Position numbers and translations under genes: made by a program. The notes below the pieces were generated by a model. It was not told the DNA's origin. It searched no databases and saw nothing but the letters and a program-made list of their open reading frames with translations. Of a stretch of 64,000 bases of DNA, positions 1 through 10,979 are shown piece by piece. The DNA is from Fistulifera solaris. Taxonomy: Eukaryota; Bacillariophyta; Bacillariophyceae; Naviculales; Stauroneidaceae. Numbering within the stretch: the stretch's first letter is position 1; each line of letters opens with the position of its first letter. Location of the stretch: the NCBI GenBank assembly GCA_030295235.1, contig AP026131.1:1240001-1304000 (forward strand), written 5' to 3'.

Positions 1-1107
1 GTGGAGATCAAGATGGTGATCGAGCCCGATATGACAGTACCCTTCCAAATATTCCCGTTTTCGTCCAGTTCTCCAAAAATGCGTGGCAGCAGCCCATCTT
101 CTGCCATGGCATGTTGTAGTCTGGGTTGTACGAGAACCTGTACTAGAACCACCAGCGGCAATGTCAAAATTTCGCCCATAGCGGTGAGTTCACCAGCCCA
201 ATCGGCGTGATTGGCATGAAATGCAGTAGGGAACCCCGACACGGAAGATATTTCCCTCCAGTCTTGCATTCCCGTCAAAACGAGAGTCGCAATCATGTAT
301 ATACAGGTAACGAAGACAAGCGTAATGAGGATGGCCAGGGGCATGTCACGCTGCGGTCTCGTGGCTTCGCCCGCCAGGCCACAAACCTGGTCATATCCAA
401 GATAGCTATTTGGCGATACACATCCGTGAGAGTCGATAAACAGAGCATTATGTGTTGGGTTTCATACTTACCCGAAAAAAGTAGACGTGACCCCTCGCAG
501 CATTCCACTAGCACCAAACGGAAACATGGGTCTCCAGTTGGATGGTCGCACATGAAATGAGCCAACGACAATCATAAACATTACCAAACTGACTTTGATG
601 GATGTGATGATGTTGGTGGCGCGCTTGCTTTCTTTGACTCCTTTCAAAACGAGTGCAACCAACATAAGCAGTCGAAATGCAAAAGGCTAGCGGGCTGAGA
701 ATTCCTCCCACGTTGAATAAAGTTCTGAGAGACGATTCCCGGTTCGCTGGGAACGCTTCGAGAAGCCACCACGCTAGTTTATCACCCCAACTTCGGGATA
801 CCGCAGCCCCTGTCGCAATCTATTCGAGACTCAAGCAAATGGCCGCCAAGAATGCTGGCCACTCGCCGACAGCCACGAACGTATAAGAATACGCACTTCC
901 GGAAAGCGGGATGCGTGCCGAAAGCTCCGCGTAGCAGCATCCGGAAATCAAAGCGGCGATTCCGGCTACGGCCCAACTCCAAACGGCGGAAGGACCCGCG
1001 TATTCATGCGCCACGAGACCCGCCAAAACAAACAAACCTGACCCAAATCGTCCCTCCGATACCGATTGCCACCAAGTCCAACAATGACAAGTGCCTCTCG
1101 AGACCAC
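1..1107 (-). CDS. Cationic amino-acid transporter (APC/CAT-type), 3' end outside window
   Basis: Membrane permease of the APC superfamily, closest in pattern to CAT/SLC7A transporters that import Lys/Arg-type amino acids. The conserved first helix reads SLLDLVAIGIGGTI then GSGLFVLAG. Further on, TFFGYLGYDQVCGLAGEA and RPQRDMPLAILI match the family's FF.Y.GFD....E..NPQRD.P block. An intron lies at 406-471 (donor GTAAGT on the minus strand, acceptor AAATAG) and splices in phase. Two single-base shifts interrupt the frame, one at the TTT/GGG run near 1058 and one at the TTTT run near 690. Both look like homopolymer errors because the family match resumes at once in the new frame. The N-terminus is unresolved: no good ATG lies just upstream, and an acceptor-like TTCAG near 1105 suggests a further 5' exon. 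The C-terminal half lies left of base 1. Confidence 0.85.
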
Positions 1108-1110
1108 TCT

Positions 1111-2727
1111 GAACTATATTATCATCGATGCTTTCTCCTAGAAAAGAAAGGGTATTGATTTGCGCGAAAAAGTACTATGTGATCTACGACGTTTGCGAAA
1201 GTCGGGTCGAAGAGCATCGCGTTCCTGGGACGTCTCCTGAATGTGATCAGTCATGAGGACTAATTCTGTTAATTTTCATGTAACCTTCATCGCTTCAGGT
1301 CACCAGCGAGGCGTCAGGAGCCACCGAAACAGGTGTGCTTTCTCTTGTATTATTTAGACGAAGTACCAGTACGGAGTAGTTGGAAATTAGTACCAGTAAC
1401 GAATAGCTTTTTGGATTTGGCAGCAGAACTCGTCTCAAAAGCGCATTTCACGCGTCATGACAACTCTAACCTTATCGCGTCCAGTCCTAAGCAACCTGAA
1501 AGCCTAATCAAAATCTCAACCTCGAATTTACCGATGACCTGAAAACCGCAAATGACCTCACAAAGTGTATCCTCGTACTTCCTGCTATCAGCTCAATACC
1601 AGGTAACTTTAATCTCTTGTAAAAAAGAGCGCTGAGTCTTTTAACATTTCCTAATGTCATATTTCCAATGTCTATCCCCAGACAAATGAATAATGTCCCC
1701 TTAGACTTGATCCTTAGAGCCCAATTAGAAACGGCAAGGAAAAAGGAAACCGTAACGGGTTTCGGTCAATTATTACCAGGTAATGGGGGTCGCGAGTCGC
1801 GAGTCATTGCTTTAAGGGCTAAATGGCGATTTCATACTTACGACTTTGTGACTTGTTACCTACGATGCGATACTTGCGGCTTGCGGCCTTCGTGCTTGCG
1901 GTGAGCTTGCGAAATTTGTAACTCCGCACTCGGTATTCGGCATTAAGTGATTGTCAGTCTACACTCTTGTCTGTAGAGAAGCCTGGCAAAAATCAAGAGT
2001 ACCATAAACAAAAAGTAAAACACAGCCAAACCGAAACCCGAAACCCAAACCACCGATGATATTAGGAAGATTTTTGTTCTGCTTTAATCGCGGTTCCGGA
2101 TGCCTGGTAAGATTTAGACTCCGTTCTCTTTTCATTGAACATTGAAAACGTGTAGCTACTTTGCGCTTAATCGTTGAATGTTGAATGTTGCACACTGGAC
2201 ATGGGACTTTGGGCTTGGCATTAGTAAAAAGATGCAGGCTTAAGGACTACACATTCAATTTATTCTATACTCAGAAACTATATACTATCATACCACGTGC
2301 CGGTGCGGTGGTCTGTGGTCTTTGTCTAGTCTAATTGAAGGACGCCCAACACAATATATATGTGCAGTACTTGGTAGTAGACAAGTTCTCATTTCGTTTC
2401 GCGTCTTTAATGCTGGGTGCTGGTGCTGGGCAACTGATGATGGTTGATGGTTGACGATTGACGATTGACGATTCACAAGAGACTTTATTAACTATCGAAA
2501 CTCTGTGTAGTGTGTAGTGCGTTGTGTGTTGTGCTTAGTCTTAGTCATAGTTCAAGTGCGGAAACGATCAGAAGTCTTTAGCCGCTTAACAATTATACCG
2601 CAAACGCGATTGGGTTTTGGCTAGTGATTGGGTCTTAGAAACGAAGTATCAAAAGCACATCACAAATTATTTACACCGCAGCCCAAAGACTATCACAAAC
2701 GCTGTCCATTCATTCGGATAAACAAAC
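1111..2727. other. Intergenic region between transporter and globin genes
   Basis: No supported gene in about 1.6 kb. It is AT-rich, with short simple-sequence stretches such as three copies of GACGATT near 2455-2472 and GTGTAGTGTGTAGTGCGTTG near 2505. A copy of the 9-mer TACGGAGTA is at 1370-1378. It probably holds the 5' region of the transporter and the promoter of the globin gene. Confidence 0.5.
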
Positions 2728-3254
2728 ATGTCTACCTCATTTTCTCCTATCAGTGTTATGAAAGTCATTAATAGCTGGGAAACCGTGCGGCAAAGAACGG
2801 ATTCGACGAGCAGCTCGGCATTGATACGCTGCTCGTCCTTTTCAAGATGGACCCCGGCATCAAGAAAGTTTTTGGATTTCCTGTCGACAAGGAAGTCAAA
2901 GCGCAGGGTATGCAACGAATGGGAATTCTAATTCACGGTCTCCGAATCGTCAAGATGCTTGACGGTATTTTCTCCGTAATGGGTCCTGACGAAGACATAT
3001 TTGCCGAAATTTTGGCAGACATGGGTGAAGAACACTGCCAAATGGGGTTGTCCCCTGAGCATTTCACCCTACTATGTCGTGCCTTTTTGGAAGTAATGGA
3101 AAATATCATGGGCAACGATTGGACTTCTGACATTCGAACTGCTTGGTTTGACGTTATCCAAGTGGTAAACGTTGAGATTGCCAAGAACCTCCAAGCGAAT
3201 ATGGAAAGTGCGCCGTTGTCCTCCAGCGGAGCCGTCGCGATATCCAGCCGATGA
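2728..3254 (+). CDS. Single-domain globin
   Basis: A heme-binding globin of the neuroglobin/cytoglobin-like group, about 175 aa, no signal peptide, so probably cytosolic. Typical roles in the family are oxygen or NO chemistry; the ligand cannot be read from sequence. Supporting pattern: an A-helix around SVMKVINSWETV, then GFDEQLGIDTLLVLFKMDP, the CD-corner KKVFGFP, and HFTLLCRAFLEVMENIMG in the F-G-H region with a C-terminal helix TAWFDVIQVVNVEIAK. The ATG at 2728 was chosen because it precedes the A-helix. One single-base shift near 2790-2797 separates SWETV from AKNGFDEQ. The globin pattern continues across it, so this is either an assembly error or a recent lesion. Confidence 0.85.
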
Positions 3255-3611
3255 GCGGTGGATCGCTTAGAAACGTCAGTCTATTTCATTGGATCAGTTC
3301 CGATCCCTAACTTCCCATTCTATTGAAAACAAAAACGAGAGATGCTTGCCCATCCAAATTTACGATCCTAAATAGGCACTGCGAATTAGTAGATCAAAAT
3401 AGTGGAATTCAGTTATGTTATTAGGCATCATCAAGTTGAATTTGCCGTTTCCAGCTAGCAAAGGGTATTTTTACTCGATCATTACCAATATCTCTGAGAT
3501 GAGTGGCTTGTTATTTTGGCGGGCCTTGAATGTACGCATGTGCTGTATAAACGTCATTTCCAAACTTTTGTGACGATGGTTAGCAACGCCGACAGGCGCA
3601 TGCGTGTGCTT
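3255..3611. other. Short convergent intergenic region
   Basis: About 360 bp between the 3' ends of the globin gene and the converging unknown gene. I see nothing beyond AT-rich 3' untranslated sequence. Confidence 0.4.
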
Positions 3612-4706
3612 TTAGCCTGCTGCGTCATCGCATGCTTCGCTGTGGATAGAACCATCGCTTTCGGTGCTACGATCACTCTCTTCCGACTCACAATGGCTCA
3701 TCACGGGTAGAGAATACAGTGCTCTTCGTCGTAATGTGAGCGTGATGGAGTCTCTAATGGGAACACTGTATTTCTCGATCATTTCAGGATGTCGTCTCAA
3801 ATAGTTCTCGGCAAGAATAATGGTTTCTTTTTTAAATCTCTCGAGCTCTGCGTTGGAGATCCATTGTCGCTGAAAGTCGTTTTTAAACTCAATTACGGTG
3901 ATTCGGGGATCGAAAAAACACGATTGCTCCCACACGATGACGGCGGATCGGATTTATTGTTACGAATGCAAACAGGATTGCTTTCTTTCCGGGAAATTGG
4001 TTGATTTTGATGAAGAGTTAATTGATTTGTTTGCGATTCGGTTAATTTCTCAAAGTTTTCATTGGCAGATGTAACGGATTGTTTGTGATAGGTGCTGTGT
4101 CGCAGTATCGACGGTAGCCTTTGCATCGGATAAGCTCCCATGAGACATGCAGCGCTTCCGTCTTCCCGATATAAACGTTTCAAAGGAGTGGGAATTGGTG
4201 GAAGGAACTCATAGCTCGGTGGTAGCTTGACGATAGGTTTGTAACGCTCTCTCGAATCATGTAAAAACTCCGGGGAGGGGAGTGAACCGGCCAAAGTCAA
4301 GTACTTTTCTAGGGCATTGTGTCGGTGAAGATAGTTGTTGGCTTGGAATGGGATTATTTTTGATCACGCCACTGAAAATCCTTCTTCGGTGGCATGGCGT
4401 TTGCTGGTCGTTTTTCTTCTCAATGGGCAGCAATAGAGATAACGATGAGTCTATCAATGGCAGAAGAGGAAAACGTGATGAACTGCCCGCCGTGTCATTT
4501 TTGTCGCGGTTTTTGAGATGATCAGATGGTGGGAGTGATGTTCCACGACGACTTGTTTTGCGTGGTGAAAGTGGAAAATGGAGTGGCATGGTTCCTCTGT
4601 TCTTTCGTTGGTAATCAGAACCATGCACTACAGCAGGATCCATTTCGGATGAATTTTCTTGCAAAGGACTCATGGCAATGAACATTTTTAGTGAGAAGTT
4701 CAACAA
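3612..4706 (-). CDS. Conserved protein of unknown function with a C-terminal FDPRITVIEF / WIS.AELERFKKE domain
   Basis: Not assigned to a named family. The N-terminal two thirds are low-complexity, rich in Ser, Pro, Arg and Lys. The C-terminal block runs FDPRITVIEFKNDF, QRQWISNAELERFKKE, a helix ending NYLRRHPEMIEKY, then RRRALYSLPVM and an acidic Ser-rich tail. An arrangement of F.PR..V.E followed by W(Y/I)S..E...FK.E is one I recognise from recurrent stramenopile proteins of unknown role. Two frame shifts are needed to read it through: one near 4260-4300 (CTCCCCTCCCC) and one near 3893-3935 at a T6 run just before FDPRI. The start at 4706 is the first ATG; a second Met follows at residue 8. 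It converges on the globin gene and is head-to-tail with the TMTC-like gene. Confidence 0.6.
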
Positions 4707-5179
4707 AATGTTGCAGATGAGTTATCATATGTCGAGAAATAAGTAATAATGAACCTGACCCAGCTGACACGTGGGCTCGCTTCGTTTTTCCTCAAATCAA
4801 TTTTGCTCTCTCAATGTTTTGATTCTGCTACGACCTGTCTTCGCTTTCGCACATCTTATCAAAGAATGATGCGTGCTATCGTCATAAATGTTTTTTGAAG
4901 TCACTCGCTGGAAGGGTGACGGCTTCGGAGGAGTTCTGCATTGGTTGCATTCTGCGAAAAAGTACTATATGTTTTAGAGTACAAGAACAGCGTGTTCGGT
5001 TTGCGAGTTCGCATTCGCGGCTCATCTTTTGTTCTTCTTCGCGTTTGTTCTCGCGTTCCTCTATTCCAAATGGTGTGCTTTTACGCTCCGACAATGTCTT
5101 CCTCGCGCGTCCGAAGAAACCCTATTTCGATTATAAAATGACGTTCCGGAATAGCGATAGTGAGGGCGATGGCTTCCAC
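4707..5179. other. Intergenic region upstream of the conserved unknown
   Basis: About 470 bp between the 3' end of the TMTC-like gene and the start of the next minus-strand gene. No credible coding potential. It probably holds the promoter of the unknown gene and the 3' UTR of its neighbour. Confidence 0.4.
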
Positions 5180-7132
5180 CTACAATTCCTCGTCTCCTGC
5201 CCAATTTGCAAGCGGTGATGATTTCTTCTTTTGGTTTTCACGACTGAACTCTTCGCTTTCTTGTTCCGCAATCGCCTTGTTGATGATTTGAATATAGGAC
5301 TCGTACCTCGATCGAGCCGCAGCAACGCGTTCTCCCGAGTCTTGTGACGACGATGATTCTTCCAAGACGGCGGGCCAATACTTTTGCCACAATTGCATGG
5401 CACCCGTCATGGTGAATGGACATTGCAACGCGTCCACCAAGTGCTGCTCAAACTTCAAGTATTGATGCTGTTGCAACGTAACATGCGCGTACTGGTAGTG
5501 CACATCACAAAATGTGGGATCGTACTTGTGGGCTTCCGAAATGTGCAGCAAACTTTTTGTGAGATTCCACTGTTCCGGATATAAACCCGAGTATATTTTA
5601 CTAATTTCCAAGTGAGCTTTGGCAAACCGTGGACAGGTTTTTAAGCTCGAGTCGAGCAGGGACAAAGAATCCATCCATTCCAGACTGCGATTGTAAACAC
5701 GTCGGTACATGACAAGGAGAACGACCCCTATCAAAAATCGCTTTTCAATTCGACTCAAGTATGCGGATGAAGTAGAAGATCCCGTTCGTTGCAGCCACAT
5801 CCAAGCCAGCCACCCGTAACAGAGACACGTGGAAACACTCGCCGCCACGACGATTCGGTCGGATACAAAGGTCCCCACTTTGACAATGCCCGAGATGGGG
5901 AACAGTGTGGTCATCCACGCGACGTGCACCACATACCACCAAAAGAAGGTCGAAAACGGTCGGAACACAGCCACCAGACCCACGCCGCCGTACATTACCA
6001 CCACACCCAGAGGTATCCAGAGACGTGCATCGTCCCAATATACAATGGGCCGTATGCATTCGTGTCCGTATTCGTGAGAGAACCCGACCCAATCAAAATC
6101 CCACGCTTTGCCCACATGTAGCGCCACCACATAGGCATAACTCCGCACACGATCCCATCCCTTCAAAACAAAAAATGGATTTTCAGCGGGTCGGATCAGT
6201 CCATCGGGTATGGACAATGTATCGAAATAATAGCGCGCACCGTAATAAATGAAACCACTCGATAATAGAAATCCCACGCGTCGTAGTACTTGGGGCAGTA
6301 GTTGGATGCACTGCTCTCGTCGCCAATTCGTCTCGGAACCTGTGTCTTGTTGTCGCATCCGGATGTGCGTGAGGGCCGTCAGTGTGACGGCCGACGGCAC
6401 AACTTGAAACAAAAATGTTTCCGAGGACAAATATCCCATCACGACGACGAATACGAACAGCAGCCAGGACAATTGCGGATCGGACGCCGTGACACTGCAC
6501 AAGACAGCCAACAAATGACCCCGATTGGCAGCATTCGCCGTGACTTCGACGTGCGTTGGATGCAGCAGGAACAGGACTTTGACCAAGATGCGAAAGGACG
6601 GAAGTCTCACAAACCGAGATGCGAGTACGGATACCGTATCCGCCGTTGCCGCATGAATCAAAATGTTAATGAAGCGATGTGCCTCTAAATCCGGAATCCA
6701 TGCGGGTCCTTTGCCGTACCGAAAGGACAAGACCGTCAGAGGTCTCCAACTTTTGTGACTACTGGACGACTGCATCGGACGTCCCCAATAATCATTCGAA
6801 AAGATTGTGGTCCAAGTGGATTCCCCATTAACATCTTGATTGTCGGGTGACATAATATGCAATTCATCCAGAACGGGATCGCGATGTAAATTATGTCGCG
6901 ATGTCACAAAGACGGGGACGATGTAGGTCGCCCCGCCCAGTAGGTGCAGGAAAAGCCACATGATTCGGTGTTTCCATCGTCCGCTGCGTTGCATTTGTTT
7001 TCTATCAAAATCTTTTTTATATGTTAGCGTTTCAGTTTGAATTTGAAATCTGTTGATGGCGCAAACGAAAGAATAAAGAAATGCAAATAAAATAATATAA
7101 CATGATAACGTGCTCATCGCCTTGCGACGCAA
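5180..7132 (-). CDS. TMTC-like multi-pass membrane protein with C-terminal TPR segment
   Basis: A 650-aa polytopic membrane protein resembling the TMTC family, ER O-mannosyltransferases with a luminal TPR tail. The order is an N-terminal hydrophobic anchor (residues 9-25 and 58-76), then NDYWGRPM (113-120) and SHKSWRPLTVLSFR (125-138), which match the family's NDYWG/SHKS.RPL.VLTFR signature. HPTHVEVTANAANRGHLL (191-208) follows at the place of HPIHTEAV..VVGRADLL. Next come several hydrophobic helices and a short helical repeat region (about 500-600: SLKTCPRFAKAHLEISKIYSGL and AHKYDPTFCDVHYQYAHVTL) that looks like two or three TPR units, far fewer than animal TMTCs have. An alternative start is Met48. 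The frame is open throughout, no introns. It is divergent from DIS3 across about 480 bp. Confidence 0.8.
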   Translation of the reverse strand: MRRKAMSTLSCYIILFAFLYSFVCAINRFQIQTETLTYKKDFDRKQMQRSGRWKHRIMWLFLHLLGGATYIVPVFVTSRHNLHRDPVLDELHIMSPDNQDVNGESTWTTIFSNDYWGRPMQSSSSHKSWRPLTVLSFRYGKGPAWIPDLEAHRFINILIHAATADTVSVLASRFVRLPSFRILVKVLFLLHPTHVEVTANAANRGHLLAVLCSVTASDPQLSWLLFVFVVVMGYLSSETFLFQVVPSAVTLTALTHIRMRQQDTGSETNWRREQCIQLLPQVLRRVGFLLSSGFIYYGARYYFDTLSIPDGLIRPAENPFFVLKGWDRVRSYAYVVALHVGKAWDFDWVGFSHEYGHECIRPIVYWDDARLWIPLGVVVMYGGVGLVAVFRPFSTFFWWYVVHVAWMTTLFPISGIVKVGTFVSDRIVVAASVSTCLCYGWLAWMWLQRTGSSTSSAYLSRIEKRFLIGVVLLVMYRRVYNRSLEWMDSLSLLDSSLKTCPRFAKAHLEISKIYSGLYPEQWNLTKSLLHISEAHKYDPTFCDVHYQYAHVTLQQHQYLKFEQHLVDALQCPFTMTGAMQLWQKYWPAVLEESSSSQDSGERVAAARSRYESYIQIINKAIAEQESEEFSRENQKKKSSPLANWAGDEEL

Positions 7133-7616
7133 TAAAATGCATCGCTCGGTGCACGAAGCTTTACTATAATCGAAAATGTAGTCTTTAGGACGTATGAACC
7201 GGGACGGAGTGCATGTTCGATCCCGGAAAGCTTGGACGATCTTCGTTATATTCCATCATGAATCGATGCACTTCACATAAAGACACTAATTTTTGACCCA
7301 AGCACGTCTACAATTGCGAAATCCCATTAGGATGGTATAAATGCTATAAACAATGTTTGGGAAGTCATCAGCATTGTTTGCTCCATAAATGGATATTTTG
7401 TTGAAGCCGATGATGATTCGTCCAACGACTCAAATCACTGCAGTCACGGATAGATTGCATCTACTCCAGTACCGCACCGACACAAAGTAATATTTTAATT
7501 AGACATGCATTTCCCACCACTGAATAATTACGAAAGAAGCTTGTTGTTGTTAAAGAGAAAGCATCGTGTCGATTGCTCTTTTCAATTCATCCGTATTTTC
7601 ATTCCATCTTTAAAAC
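7133..7616. promoter_or_regulatory. Divergent intergenic promoter region, TMTC-like / DIS3
   Basis: About 480 bp between two divergent starts, so it must carry both promoters. I see no clear TATA element or named site. Confidence 0.4.
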
Positions 7617-10572
7617 ATGAACGACGACGACACGAGCTGTGCCGAAGAAGACATTCGGGCCGCTCCGTCCCTTTACACACGCTCGACGTATTATCGACCC
7701 ACGATGAAACGCGGCAAAATTCTGAAGCAGGTCACGGAACGTTACTTGCGCGATGATTTGGGATACGGATGTTATTACAAAGATACCAGTACCGACAATC
7801 GCATCGATCGTGTCCACGGAACGCCACAGATCATTGCTTCTCTGCCAGAATTGCAACGTCTGTTGAAACCTTCGCAACCGGTCGTCGTCGTCGACACGAA
7901 TGTGTTGTTGCACCAAATGGATGTTTTGCAACAAGCTCCAATACCGAATATCGTAGTACCTCAAACCGCGCTCGAGGAGTGTCGGAATCATCGCATGGTC
8001 ATTTACGATCAAACCGTCGATTTACTGCGATCCATTCACCCCAATAGATGCACGATTTTCTTTCCGGATCCGTATCATACCGCCACGTCCGTGGAAGAGC
8101 AAGCAGGCCTTTCACCGAATGATCTCAACGATGAACGGATTCGTCGAGTGGCGGAATTTTACGGAAAATCCTTGCCGGGTGTGTCCGTCATCTTTCTGAC
8201 GGACGATGTGGCTTCGCGCGAGAAAGCCTCCTCGCGCTCCTACCAGGCCATGTCGGTACGACAGTACGTCCAAGTACTCGAACAAACCCATCCGGGATTG
8301 TCCTTATCGGATTTGGTGGCGGCACAGACTTCGGTATTGTCGTCCCATGAAGAGGACGACGAAGCTCCTTTGTTTGAGACGCATCTCGAGGCGACGGCCT
8401 TGTCACGGGGCATTCAATCGGGGAAATTGTATCGGGGTGTCTTACGTTCCTCCGATTGGAACACGGCGCATGTCACGATCCGTCGGGGAGACGAACGCGT
8501 CGCCGTCACGATCCAAGGAGATTGGGATCGGAATCGAGCGGTGGATGGAGACGTGGTGGCCATTGCGTTGCATCCGCTCACGAAATGGATTTCTTCCGCG
8601 GCAGTACTGTCATTGGTGAAGGACACACCTTCCGCAGGAATTGCGAGTGAAACCGCGGAACCCACCTTGGCGGAAATGAGCAACGTGCGCGATACCATTG
8701 CCGTAGAACAGGGCGAACTTCGTCCTACAGGAAAAGTAGTGGGGATCGTGCGCCGCAACTTTGAGAATCAAAGTGGTTCAATTTTACGAAATCATCCGGG
8801 AAGGCGGATTCCGAACAAGAAAAAATTGCGGCACAGATGGAACGTGAGAATCCGGATGGCACGGCGACGTGCGTCTTTTTCCAGTCAATAAGAAAATCCC
8901 TCCCGTCTTGCTTCGGACCACCCAACGCGATCGGCTGCTCGGACAGCGAATCGTGGTATCCTTGGATTCGTGGCCGGCCACTTCTCGTTATCCCTTGGGT
9001 CATTATGTCCGAACCATTGGACCGACCGGCGATAAAGATGTGGAAACGGAGGTTTTGTTGCAGCAGCATGATATTCCGCATGAACCCTTCCCCGCTGCTG
9101 TTCTGGCCTGTCTTCCTCCGGAAGATTACAAAATCAGTGCCGAGAATAGTCCTGGTCGTGTCGATTTGCGCCATCTGCCGGTCTTGTCCATTGATCCACC
9201 GGGTTGCAAAGACATTGATGACGCACTGCATTGCCTTGTCCTACCCAATGGTAATTATCAAGTGGGTGTCCACATTGCGGATGTAACACACTACGTCAAA
9301 CCAGGAACAGCTATGGATTTGGAAGCGGCCAACCGATCGACTTCTACCTACTTGGTCAACAAGCGATTGGATATGTTGCCGGCCCTATTGACGACCGATC
9401 TTTGCTCGCTGAAATGCAATGTTGACCGGTATGCATTCTCTGTGTTGTGGGAGGTTTCACCGGATGGGAATATTATTCAGGTTGACTTTCAAAAATCGAT
9501 TATTCATTCTATCGCAGCATTGACATATCAGCAAGCGCAGTCGTTTATCGATCAGCCAGATGATCCTGCTGATATACAGGCGTGCGCTGTCAAGAGGCTC
9601 GCCGTGTTGGCTCGCAAATTTCGGCAACGTCGTATTGACGCCGGTGCTTTGACATTAGCTTCCCCCCGAAGTCAAGTTTGTGCTGGATAGTGAATCTCTA
9701 AATCCAACGGATGTTCAGGCTTATGCTTTACTTGAGGCCAACGCACTGGTTGAGGAGTTTATGTTGCTGGCGAATGTGACTGTCGCTAAGAGAATTTTAC
9801 GACAATATCCCACGCTATCTGTTCTCCGTAGACACCCTGCTCCCAATCGCTCCATGTTTGATCCCTTGATCAGCAAAGCACAGTCGATAGGTCTCAGCAT
9901 TAATATTGAAGATTCTAAAAAGCTGGCGGATTCCTTGGATGCCGCCCAAGTGAAATCGGATCCCTACATCAACAAACTGCTCCGCATTCTCTCGACACGA
10001 TGCATGTCACCCGCCCAGTATTTTTGTTCCGGTGAATTGCGAGCCTCCGAATGGCACCACTATGGGTTGGCGGCACCGGTGTATACACACTTTACGTCGC
10101 CCATTCGTCGGTACGCCGATGTCTGTGTGCATCGTTTGTTGGCGGCCTCCATCAACGTCGCTCCACTGCCGCAGCATTTGTCGTCCAAGTCTTACCTGCA
10201 CGATCTGTGCGCCAACATGAATCGACGCCATCGTGCGGCACAATTGGCCGAAGTCGCGCCAGTGTGCAACTGCACACCTTGATTTATTTTTCGGGAGATG
10301 GCGCCAAAGAAGAAGATGCCTACGTGCTGGACGTCGACACGGACCAAGGCAGCGATCCATCGTTTACGGTCATGGTGCCGCGGTACGGTATTGAAGGCCG
10401 CGTTCGACTGGATGTTGCGGAAGCCGAGCGATTCCCGGAGGAACATCGCATTGCTTGGGTGGGTAAAACGAAGTCGTGTTCGGTCAAAGTATTCGACAAG
10501 GTGAGAGTACGATTGAGTGTTCGCGAATTACAAGGAGACCAGCGCGAACTCGCGATTGATTTTATTGAGTGA
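7617..10572 (+). CDS. DIS3: Exosome 3'-5' exoribonuclease/endonuclease DIS3 (RRP44)
   Basis: Catalytic subunit of the eukaryotic RNA exosome, degrading RNA in nucleus and cytoplasm. Domains in order: N-terminal GKILKQVTERYLRDDLGYG (residues 33-51), the usual lead-in of RRP44. Then a PIN endonuclease domain with VVVVDTNVLL (Asp93), LEECRN and FLTDDVASREKA. Two cold-shock domains follow (GIQSGKLYRGVLR...; GKVVGIVRRNF...). The RNB domain has DPPGCKDIDDALH near 9195-9235 (the Mg-binding Asp cluster) and ends in FTSPIRRYADVCVHRLL near 10092-10140. A C-terminal S1-like region follows. Total about 960 aa, normal for RRP44. Four one-base shifts interrupt it: near 8780, at T5 near 8877, at C6 near 9666 and near 10245. 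For an essential gene this strongly suggests consensus errors. No introns are evident. Confidence 0.93.
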
Positions 10573-10979
10573 GAAATGTAAAAAAGTTACATAATGGATG
10601 CGAGTATTCTGTATGCTAGAGACTTGCACTTTCGTTAGGATGATTGTTGCTAAGGTTACCAGGTAAGATGCATTCATGCGACCTTAGCGTGAACGTCAGA
10701 CCGTCGCTCGTTTTAAGTAGTAGCGCAGCGATTCCTACACGGACTTTGCTACGACGAAATATTCAAATGCGGACGAACGTTGTTGATTTTTTTGACACAC
10801 ATACGTGCGGGCGACCATGGCCACGATAGGGCGGCGGTCACCCGCTGCTCGACGGATGAATGAATAGCCGACATTTGCCTTTCGAATGATCGTTTTCTCC
10901 GTAGTAAAGACGAAAGAAAATTTGAGCTGTCTAATTGGGATCGCGTTTTGCTTTTAACAAGTTATCAACTCAACAAAAA
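10573..10979. other. Intergenic region DIS3 / acidic unknown
   Basis: About 400 bp between co-oriented genes. No gene; it holds the DIS3 3' UTR and presumably the promoter of the next gene. Confidence 0.4.

Noticed and set aside
7195-7235. tRNA-like GTTCGATCCC element
   Set aside because: The arms on both sides do not pair to a T-stem or acceptor stem and no anticodon arm can be drawn.
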